A stretch of DNA of 27,225 nt, from positions 1-27,225 of IMG/VR virus record IMGVR_UViG_3300011116_000735; one strand, given 5' to 3'. The position numbers were made by a program, and so were the translations under genes. This DNA comes from a virus. A model generated the notes under the pieces. The model was given only the letters and a program-made list of their open reading frames with translations, was not told where the DNA came from and did not search any database. Shown here one piece after another: positions 13,116 to 20,854 of this stretch (within the stretch, counting starts at the first letter, position 1; each line of letters opens with the position of its first letter).

Positions 13116-16100
13116 TAGGCTACCATCTGTTCATATAGACTGAATTTGTTTATACTCAAATATTCGTCGTATGTCATCATCTTAATTCCAAGCATTCCAT
13201 AGTTTACGGTGTAGTAGCCATTCTCGTTCAGGCGCACTGCCTCGGGAACTACTTCCATAATCTCCTGAGCCATAACGCCGACGTACTCAACACTGCTCCA
13301 CAGGTACTGGAATTTATATAGCTTGATGCCGTTTAGAGTGTTGAGATATACTATATTTCTCTTCAGACGTGAGTCAGAAAACCAGTGAGGCGGCACGGAC
13401 GGGGTAACTATAGCTATATTCGGTCCAGGTACATATCCGGACGTCTGTATTGTTCTTGTCTGAGTCACTTCTGTCTGCACCAGCTGAGCCTGTCTTGTAT
13501 TTAGTATCGATCTTCCGTAAGACACCGACAGGCCGCTGCCGACGTATGTGGCAGTAGCCTGAGTGCTTATGGCGCTCTCGCCTTGAGTTAGATCTGAGAT
13601 GTCTAGAAGCTTGAACACCAGATCGCCGGTCCTGAACGTGCTGCTAGGTATCTGGAACACGCCGGATATAGACCCGTTGCTAGACGTAGTCATTGCGGCT
13701 CCAAGAGTAGGAGCGCATGAGAACGGGAGTGCCAGCGGCGACGTGTACTGATAGTACTCATTAGTAGCAGTACCATTATTATCATACACTGTGTTTACAA
13801 CCAGCGGCGCGTTGTTGTTATCGACGTAGATTCCGCTTACCGTGGTAACAGTACCGGTGTATGGCGTTATCTGAGCGCAGTAGTCTGAAACCGGTATGTC
13901 GTTGAAATAGGCGTAAACACGCGTGTTAGGCTTAAGGCCAGTAGCCTTGAACAGCACTAGCTTCTGCCTGACGTACGGGCTGATGCTTATGTCTGTAACG
14001 TATGTTCCGAGATTCAACTGGGTGTTTGACGTCGCGACTCCCAGAGTAGTTCCAGTCTGTACCTGCGACGATGTGGTTACCGCTGGTAGCTGAGAAGTAT
14101 ACCATGTAGTCTTCGGGGATCCCCATCCACCTGAGCTGGTGATGTACTGATCTGCCACGGGCTGAGCGCCAGGCACCACGTTAGTCGAGCTGCTCGTAGT
14201 AACCCAGTTGCTCCACGTCGTTCCCCAAGCCTCTTGAGCTTGAAGATTTACCCAGTTAGAGGCTAAGTCTAGATTGTTCACGACGTCAGGAGACTCGTAT
14301 GTGCTTGGCTGAGTATCACCCGGTGGGTTCAGAACTATGTTGCCCTTCCACTCATATACATTGCCCTCGATGCAGTTGTGATACTTAGAGGCATACGGCT
14401 GCTGCTGGAATAGAGCTTCGGTATGATCGATCGCGATCACGTCCCCTCTTCTCTTGAGACCAGCGCTGCGCGTCGTGTCCACGCGCATCAGTCTGTTTAC
14501 CTGCTCGAAGAACGGGCGCGCCTGGTTGGCGTTTGTATCTACAGCTATACGATACTGTGGGTCTAGAGTATTGCCGATGTCATGGCCTCTGAACGGCTCG
14601 ACCATAATACCATTCTTGAATCGATTCTGACCGGTGATATCGCTTCTGACCTGAAGGTTTGTCGTTGACTGCTCGAGTGCGTTGAGAGACGTGTAATACT
14701 CGACCTTACTGATTCTGTTGTCGAGAACGCCGATGTCTCCCATCGTATATCTCTTGGTCTGCGTCAGAGATATAGATACAGAGTAGTCATACCTGCCGTA
14801 GAGCTTGGCGAGATATGGCGTCAGCGTTGGGTATGGCGGGACGTCTAGAATTCCCAGAGTCATAGTGTTCGGGTCTTCGACCGGCGCCAGCGGCTGGAAC
14901 TCAGACATACCCTCCTTGATGTAGAGCTTGCCGTTGGTGTCTATGGCGACTCTGTCTCTTCTCGGGAGGTAGTGCGCTAGATCGGTGTTGAAGTTCTTAT
15001 TGGCAGATGGCAGGTAAGAAGCTGTTCTACCACCTGAGTTATATATCAGGAAGGTGAGAGTGGTAGCTGGATTCTCCGTGGCGTATCCAGCCGTAGTCGA
15101 GCCAGGAGTCGCGTCGTAGTTTGTCGCGACGCTGGCCGTATTGCTAGACATCGGTCTGAAGTCGATCGAGTCCCTGAGATCAAACACCGCGCCGGTCGAC
15201 GGAGACGTAAACTGCGGGATCTGAGTAGTAGATATCGCCTGAGTGTTAGACGTGTTGACGTCGTCTACAGGATACGAGTTAGCTGTGAAGAACGAGACGC
15301 CCGTACCAACTGTAGAGGTAAAGTTATCTACCGATACCAGCAGAAGAGCGTTCGACGGCAGCGCTACGTTTGACTTTAGATATGCCAGATCGTAGTGAGT
15401 GTCTCTCTGGCCGCTGTCCAGCGAGAATCGCGTTGTTACATCGGTGGCGGTGTTGGAGTAGCTGCCGTTAGTGCTGAGCCATACCTTATTGATCTTAAGG
15501 ACATCTGGAATTCCCAGACACCACGGTCCTGAAGTACCGCCAGCGTTATTAGATACGTTTATTCTCACTAGCGTGCTCTTCTTAACTGCCTTTGGAATAG
15601 GCGAGAGCGATGAGCCCTGGCGGTTCAGGTCATAGCACACCGACGTGCTGAACGAGGCGTTGACCACCGATCCTAGATTGAACGTAGTGGTGTTGCTGGC
15701 TATAGAAACGCTGCGTCTAGACCTGTTGACAAATGGGATTGGCAGTCCGGCTGGGAATGCCTCCTGATGGTTTAGACCAGCGCCAACTGCGCTGAACGCT
15801 GAGTTCACGGCTAGAAGCGTGTTATTGGTAACGCTTACTACGCGACGTAGATCACCTGCCACATATATGAAGTCACCGGCGCTATAGCTCGTTGTAAAGG
15901 TCGTAGAACTTCCAGTAACGTTTGTAGTCACATTAGATACCGAGACTGTTCCCGTGCTGTTTGTCGAGTATCCGTTGACCGTCGGTATGACGTCGAAGGT
16001 AGACGCCTCAACAGACGACAGCGTTCCAGTATAGAGAAACGTCTCGGTTCCAGTCGGAGCCGCCGCAGGTAGCGCTAGCGCCAGCGTGGCGTTAGCAGAG

Positions 16101-17701
16101 CCTACAGAAGTAAACGACGCGTTCGATCTGTTTCTATAAACATATGATGTATTGGTAAACGAGTCCTGCTTTACAGCTCTCTGGTTTAGCGGATATATCA
16201 TCGAGATGTTTGGTATTTCTTCGATGAGAGCTATATTCGTGTTAGAGGTGTAGTCATACGACAGGACGACGTCGGCGACAGCCTTCAGTGATCCTGAGTA
16301 GTATATTATAGACGCAGCCTGGTTGAAGTTAAAACCAGCGTTCATCTGGACGTTGAACAGATACATCGAGTACTGAGCATCGTCGCCTGGAGTTCCGGTT
16401 GAGTACTCTATACCTCTGATATAAGCAGTACCAATCTTGGTGCTAGACGAATACGAAGTAGTCAGGAGAGTCTGATTAGTGATGGCTTTCTTCGCGACAG
16501 AGTGTATCTCAACCTGTGCCAGATTCTGCACGTTGAAGTCGCCGACGAACTCGGCTACGTTTACGTAGTAGCCAAAGTTCATTGATATGGACTGGTTGTC
16601 CAGACTCTCGTAGTCATTTCCCTTTCGGAGATCAACGCTGACGTTGTTTAGAAAATCTACTCGATATCCCTTGACGTAGCCGATGCCTGGACCAGAGATT
16701 AAGTTATGGTATGAGTTAGCGGCAACGGCGTTTACAGTCGGGTCCTTGGCGTTAACGCTGAGTAGGAATGGATTGACGACGAAGTCGCCGTTGGTCTCGT
16801 ATGTTCTCTGCGCTAGCTCGGTGCCCAACGCTGAGTACTGAGGGTTGGTCTTAATGGTGACCGGCTGACCGTTCTGATAGTCGCAGATTGAGAAGAAGGC
16901 CGCTGTGTTAGAGGTGTCTGATGTGGCGCGCGTTATCAGGTTTGGCGTCAGCTTCAGACGGTGGGCACCGGGCGCGCCGTAGTTTGGAGCTCCCTGGGCG
17001 TTGTCGTATAGCTGGGTGTTAGAAGCCGGAGTCTCGATGTCTTCAATGACTCCAAAGCCAACAGAGACGTTGTTTGGCTGGTTAGAATACTTGGTCACGA
17101 TCGCGGTCTGCGACGGGACGCGGATGAAATAGCCTTTCTTGAAGATCACACCGTCTGTAACCGTCATGGCGTAGCCGTAGCCAGAGCTGTTGGCGATAGT
17201 GGCTACAGTTACGTTACCAACTGCCACGTTGGCTGAAGTGGCGATTACCAGATTGTCATTGTTGCTGAACGCTTGCTGGCCAGAACCGTTTGAGTATGTT
17301 CCAGAGTTTAGATACTTGACGTACAGAGTGTTGAGGTCTGGCGCCTGCGACTCGAAGCCAGTCTGCGCGTCTACTATGAGACCCTTTAGACCATTGGCGT
17401 TACTGACCACACGCCCGACGAAGTCAGATATAGTAAAAGCAGAGCCGTTTGAGTATGTATCCTTAATCTTGACGTATGAGTACTTGTCGTCGAAGGAGAA
17501 GGCGCATCCCTCTATTACAGACCCCTCCTTATAGATGCTGCGACCAAACTTGTTGATCTGATCCTGCAGGATGCTCTGCACCTGATTCATCTCGCGCGCC
17601 TGAACCGGCACACCTGGTCTGTACAGGACGGCGTACTGATTAGCGTTGTCCGAGAAGTCGTCGAAGTAGGGCGACAGGGACAGGTCTGTATCTAGAGCCA
17701 T
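13115..17701 (-). CDS. DUF4815-type baseplate/fibre protein with C-terminal S74 intramolecular chaperone (1528 aa)
   Basis: The N-terminus (TDLSLSPYFDDFSDNANQYA, LYRPGVPVQAREMNQVQSIL, FGRSIYKEGSVIEGC) is the hallmark of the DUF4815 family found beside baseplate genes of many tailed phages. The middle holds several beta-rich modules, one of which (TTFTTSYSAGDFIYVAGD) resembles a segment in the gp8-like protein. The C-terminal ~87 residues (FSDSRLKRNI, then EYVGVMAQEIMEVVPEAV) form an S74 endosialidase-type chaperone. The catalytic pair is S1442 and K1447 with the family's five-residue spacing, so self-cleavage just before S1442 is expected after trimerisation. The start has an AGAGGA Shine-Dalgarno sequence 6 bases upstream and a late-promoter match at 17728-17735. 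Confidence 0.85.
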   Translation of the reverse strand: MALDTDLSLSPYFDDFSDNANQYAVLYRPGVPVQAREMNQVQSILQDQINKFGRSIYKEGSVIEGCAFSFDDKYSYVKIKDTYSNGSAFTISDFVGRVVSNANGLKGLIVDAQTGFESQAPDLNTLYVKYLNSGTYSNGSGQQAFSNNDNLVIATSANVAVGNVTVATIANSSGYGYAMTVTDGVIFKKGYFIRVPSQTAIVTKYSNQPNNVSVGFGVIEDIETPASNTQLYDNAQGAPNYGAPGAHRLKLTPNLITRATSDTSNTAAFFSICDYQNGQPVTIKTNPQYSALGTELAQRTYETNGDFVVNPFLLSVNAKDPTVNAVAANSYHNLISGPGIGYVKGYRVDFLNNVSVDLRKGNDYESLDNQSISMNFGYYVNVAEFVGDFNVQNLAQVEIHSVAKKAITNQTLLTTSYSSSTKIGTAYIRGIEYSTGTPGDDAQYSMYLFNVQMNAGFNFNQAASIIYYSGSLKAVADVVLSYDYTSNTNIALIEEIPNISMIYPLNQRAVKQDSFTNTSYVYRNRSNASFTSVGSANATLALALPAAAPTGTETFLYTGTLSSVEASTFDVIPTVNGYSTNSTGTVSVSNVTTNVTGSSTTFTTSYSAGDFIYVAGDLRRVVSVTNNTLLAVNSAFSAVGAGLNHQEAFPAGLPIPFVNRSRRSVSIASNTTTFNLGSVVNASFSTSVCYDLNRQGSSLSPIPKAVKKSTLVRINVSNNAGGTSGPWCLGIPDVLKINKVWLSTNGSYSNTATDVTTRFSLDSGQRDTHYDLAYLKSNVALPSNALLLVSVDNFTSTVGTGVSFFTANSYPVDDVNTSNTQAISTTQIPQFTSPSTGAVFDLRDSIDFRPMSSNTASVATNYDATPGSTTAGYATENPATTLTFLIYNSGGRTASYLPSANKNFNTDLAHYLPRRDRVAIDTNGKLYIKEGMSEFQPLAPVEDPNTMTLGILDVPPYPTLTPYLAKLYGRYDYSVSISLTQTKRYTMGDIGVLDNRISKVEYYTSLNALEQSTTNLQVRSDITGQNRFKNGIMVEPFRGHDIGNTLDPQYRIAVDTNANQARPFFEQVNRLMRVDTTRSAGLKRRGDVIAIDHTEALFQQQPYASKYHNCIEGNVYEWKGNIVLNPPGDTQPSTYESPDVVNNLDLASNWVNLQAQEAWGTTWSNWVTTSSSTNVVPGAQPVADQYITSSGGWGSPKTTWYTSQLPAVTTSSQVQTGTTLGVATSNTQLNLGTYVTDISISPYVRQKLVLFKATGLKPNTRVYAYFNDIPVSDYCAQITPYTGTVTTVSGIYVDNNNAPLVVNTVYDNNGTATNEYYQYTSPLALPFSCAPTLGAAMTTSSNGSISGVFQIPSSTFRTGDLVFKLLDISDLTQGESAISTQATATYVGSGLSVSYGRSILNTRQAQLVQTEVTQTRTIQTSGYVPGPNIAIVTPSVPPHWFSDSRLKRNIVYLNTLNGIKLYKFQYLWSSVEYVGVMAQEIMEVVPEAVRLNENGYYTVNYGMLGIKMMTYDEYLSINKFSLYEQMVA

Positions 17702-17710
17702 TAATTTCCT

Positions 17711-20700
17711 CTAAAACTTAATGATTATATTTATTTTCTCACTGGAGGTGTTTGACCTCTCGAATGGTAATATATTCTCCAGATATGTAGTCAGGCCACT
17801 ATTTCTGACCAGCTCCGGCTGCCATATTGTATTTGCCAACTCACTTACGCCTATTGCGCCAGAATTACTTCCCACTATCTGATTATTTCCCTCGGAGAAA
17901 TCTCCATATACATCATATAGAACCAATACTGGATATGTGTTTGAGATAGTTCCGACGGTGGTATTTCCCTTGCTCAGCGTATCTCCGGCTGCGATGGTGC
18001 CGTTAGCTCCCACACATCTTATGTATACACCGTTTGAATATAGCGCTATTGCGGTACCACCAGACGTACTGGTCAGCAAGTCGCCATTTATTACTGCTAC
18101 CAGATTAGAAGACAGCACTATGTCTCTATCGCTGTTAAACGAGAGCACCGTGCCAACTGCGTTAGAAGAGTTTTGGGTTACGTCCTCAAGCTGCTGAAAC
18201 GCGCCAGTGTTTGACGTCAGAGGTATACGGCAGGTCTGTGTGAATTTATGACCAAAGTTGGACGTGGCGTTGATGGCGCCGTTTGCTATAGTGATAGTCG
18301 CGACGTTCGCGTAGGCGTTTGTGGTGGCGTCTAGCAGGGTATCGCTGGCGTTGAAGTGACCCTTGATGTTAGACACTCTTATGCTGGTGTTGCTGATGAT
18401 CTGAGAGATGGTAGCGGTCGCGCCGGTAGTAACTTCAGACACAGACTCAACGTTTGACAGCAGCCTGAAGTATGACACGGCTGAGTTAACCATGTTGTTA
18501 GCCGCCGTGGTGAGAACGTTTGCCTGAGCTCCAGACGTCAGACCTTTTATAGCTGTGTTAGAGTTATTAGTGGCAGCTGTAAAGAATGGAAGGCCAGAAC
18601 CAGTTCCAAGAACGTTCTTGAGCTCTAAATAAGATGAGTTAGAGTAGACGACAATACCGGCCTTCGCCGTGTTTGCCTGATAGGCTATCTCACCTGGAGT
18701 AAAGCTAATACCGTTGTTCGTTCCTAGATAGAGCTTCACTCTGTCGAATGTATCAAGCGTGAGAGTCGCGTCGTTGAAAGTCGGGTCTTCGATTATTCCG
18801 ACTCTTCTAAACTTTCCACTGATTGGAAACTTATAGCTCTCGTTAGATCCATTTGCAAACGTTACAGAGATGCCTGCATACTTTGCACCGAGCGCCATGT
18901 ATGAGTTCGCGCCGTGACCGGCGATAGGGCTTATCGCGGCTTCTGCGGCTGCAGCAGAACCATACTGTCCGTTTGATGCGATTACTACGTTGGCCTCAGT
19001 ATATCCTGAGCCGTTGTTGATCATCACGACTTCTGTTATCTGTCGCGTCGGGTTGTTATTGCTGGTATCGACGTATGCGTAGGCTAGTGCGTTACTGCCG
19101 TCGCCAGTTATAGTCACCTTTGGAGATATAACGTATTCGGTCAGGGGGCCAGGAGTAGTGCTGGTGGCTAGAACTACTGAATTACCAATCGGGGCGCCGC
19201 CGGAAGTCTTTACATATATCGGCTGTCCGGACTCGAAGCTACCGATCGGGTTAGACACCGTAATGTTTGGAAAGCTAGTGACGGCGTCGATGTATGATCT
19301 GGTGTTAGAAGACTGACCCCTGACGTAGAGTCCAGCAGTAAACGTACCAACTATGGATGAGAGCTCTATAGACGAGCTGTTTGAGAACGCTATCACCCCG
19401 TTGGCTCCCTGGTCGACGTCATTAACGTCTACCTGAGTTACTTTTTCGCCAGCGATGAAAGACGCGCCGGCCGGTGTGGTATTTGATATATCAACTCTAA
19501 CACCAGTTAGATTCGTATAGCTGACAGTGCCGTATCTGTTTGTTACAGATATAGACGACGGTATTACAGCAGACGGGACTGAGTAGTGGACGTTAGACGT
19601 TAGGTTAGCTGTAAACACAGTGTCCACGATCACGATCGTGCTGTTAACTGAAGTCACGCGACGAATTTGCGTGTTGGCGTCGTCGCCGACGTTGATGAAG
19701 TCGTTGACGGCGTAGTCCGTGACGAACGCCGTGCTGCCGTTAGCGATCACGAAGTTGTTTCCGGAAATAACTCTGACAAGACCAGACTTAGCAACTCCAG
19801 CTGAAGCCGTGTTGTATATCGGCAGGCTGAGAGAAAACGCGTTCGACGCGTTATTCTTCGTTATGATTAGGTGAGAAGAGTTTGCTGTAGTTATAACGCC
19901 GGCGGCTCCGGTATCGCTCTGCACGACGTTATTTCCAGCCATCATGTATCCATTCTTATAGAGATACGCTATGTCGACAGAATTCTGACTGACTACGTGC
20001 CCGACCAAGATCGGCGGTACGTCCGTGAGAGTCAGGTTAACCTTGACGTCAAACGGGGTGTTTACTAGAAGAAGCTTGTTGACGCCGTCATACTGAGTGA
20101 CGTTTCTGATCTGCCCGGCTGAGCCGCCAGCTTTTAGATATATCGATGAGTTAACGTAGTAATCGGTGTTTGAGCTAGACGTGTTTGGCAGAGCGGCCAC
20201 ATATCCGTTGTTGGCTACACCGACTAGAAATCCAGTCTCATATATCTGATAGTTATTTCCGGCATTAGTTAGCTTTATGTAGTCGATTGTACCGCCGACA
20301 GCTGATGACTCTACGTCATTGTTTGTGGTGACCGGCACGTATGACGGCGTCGAGAACTTTGTGTTGGCCGCAGTTTCGACCGTAAACATATACTTCCAGA
20401 TATATCCGTCGCTAGTCTTAAACGTGCCAGACGTAGTCGTCAGGTTTGGCTTTATGGTCGACGCCGCATTGGCGTTATTATAGATACACTTGTAGATGCC
20501 GCCTGTATCGGTGAGCACGTAGAAGTCTTTGTCAAACAGCGCCGGATCGTTCTGGGAGTACTGGGCATAAACTGTATTGTTGGCCCACTGCACCTTTCGT
20601 ATCATGTATGAAACGTCGGTATTGGCGATAAGCTTGCCGTAGACCATGTCGTGGTATATAGACAGCTCTGACTGCTCGACCGACGCGTTTGCCGCCGGCG

Positions 20701-20827
20701 GGATGTTATCGTCAGACCATGAGTTTGGTCGACCCACGAATAGATAATACGACTTGCTGAGCTTCTTTATGTTGCTCACGAAGCTGTCTATATTATCTAT
20801 GATCTGATTTACTGTTATGACTGCCAT
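17711..20827 (-). CDS. 8: Baseplate wedge protein, gp8-like, greatly expanded (1038 aa)
   Basis: The ends match T4 gp8 (334 aa) by recalled motifs: LFVGRPNSWSDDNIPP near residues 29-44 versus T4 FGRSEPWSSN, SDGYIWKYMFTV at 139-150 versus DGYVWEYLFEI, and a C-terminal segment (GLTTYLENILPFERS, then EKINIIIKF) versus MIYMENRPPI...EEINILFTF. In T4, gp8 forms a dimer in the baseplate wedge that contacts gp7 and gp10. Between these ends are several hundred extra residues of repeated beta modules, for example GVIAFSNSSSIELSSIVGTF and AGIVVYSNSSYLELKNVLGT. A late promoter at 20847-20854 gives a predicted leader of about 14 bases. The homology call is from recalled motifs, not from a search. Confidence 0.8.
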   Translation of the reverse strand: MAVITVNQIIDNIDSFVSNIKKLSKSYYLFVGRPNSWSDDNIPPAANASVEQSELSIYHDMVYGKLIANTDVSYMIRKVQWANNTVYAQYSQNDPALFDKDFYVLTDTGGIYKCIYNNANAASTIKPNLTTTSGTFKTSDGYIWKYMFTVETAANTKFSTPSYVPVTTNNDVESSAVGGTIDYIKLTNAGNNYQIYETGFLVGVANNGYVAALPNTSSSNTDYYVNSSIYLKAGGSAGQIRNVTQYDGVNKLLLVNTPFDVKVNLTLTDVPPILVGHVVSQNSVDIAYLYKNGYMMAGNNVVQSDTGAAGVITTANSSHLIITKNNASNAFSLSLPIYNTASAGVAKSGLVRVISGNNFVIANGSTAFVTDYAVNDFINVGDDANTQIRRVTSVNSTIVIVDTVFTANLTSNVHYSVPSAVIPSSISVTNRYGTVSYTNLTGVRVDISNTTPAGASFIAGEKVTQVDVNDVDQGANGVIAFSNSSSIELSSIVGTFTAGLYVRGQSSNTRSYIDAVTSFPNITVSNPIGSFESGQPIYVKTSGGAPIGNSVVLATSTTPGPLTEYVISPKVTITGDGSNALAYAYVDTSNNNPTRQITEVVMINNGSGYTEANVVIASNGQYGSAAAAEAAISPIAGHGANSYMALGAKYAGISVTFANGSNESYKFPISGKFRRVGIIEDPTFNDATLTLDTFDRVKLYLGTNNGISFTPGEIAYQANTAKAGIVVYSNSSYLELKNVLGTGSGLPFFTAATNNSNTAIKGLTSGAQANVLTTAANNMVNSAVSYFRLLSNVESVSEVTTGATATISQIISNTSIRVSNIKGHFNASDTLLDATTNAYANVATITIANGAINATSNFGHKFTQTCRIPLTSNTGAFQQLEDVTQNSSNAVGTVLSFNSDRDIVLSSNLVAVINGDLLTSTSGGTAIALYSNGVYIRCVGANGTIAAGDTLSKGNTTVGTISNTYPVLVLYDVYGDFSEGNNQIVGSNSGAIGVSELANTIWQPELVRNSGLTTYLENILPFERSNTSSEKINIIIKF
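17728..17735 (-). promoter_or_regulatory. T4-type late promoter match (AATAAATA)
   Basis: It lies inside the last codons of the gp8-like gene. The predicted start is near 17722, and the leader of about 21 bases includes AGAGGA before ATG 17701. It allows expression of the DUF4815-type protein apart from the upstream operon. Confidence 0.6.
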
Positions 20828-20846
20828 ATATCTAGCTCGTTTAACT

Positions 20847-20854
20847 TATTTATG
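20847..20854 (-). promoter_or_regulatory. T4-type late promoter match (CATAAATA)
   Basis: It overlaps the stop codon of the gp7-like gene and lies 19 bp before ATG 20827 of the gp8-like gene. The predicted leader is about 14 bases with only a weak ribosome-binding site (CGAG). Confidence 0.55.

Noticed and set aside
13147-13154. TATAAACA on the minus strand before the 745-aa gene
   Set aside because: It deviates from NATAAATA at a core position and lies inside coding sequence; the TAATG overlap already explains expression.
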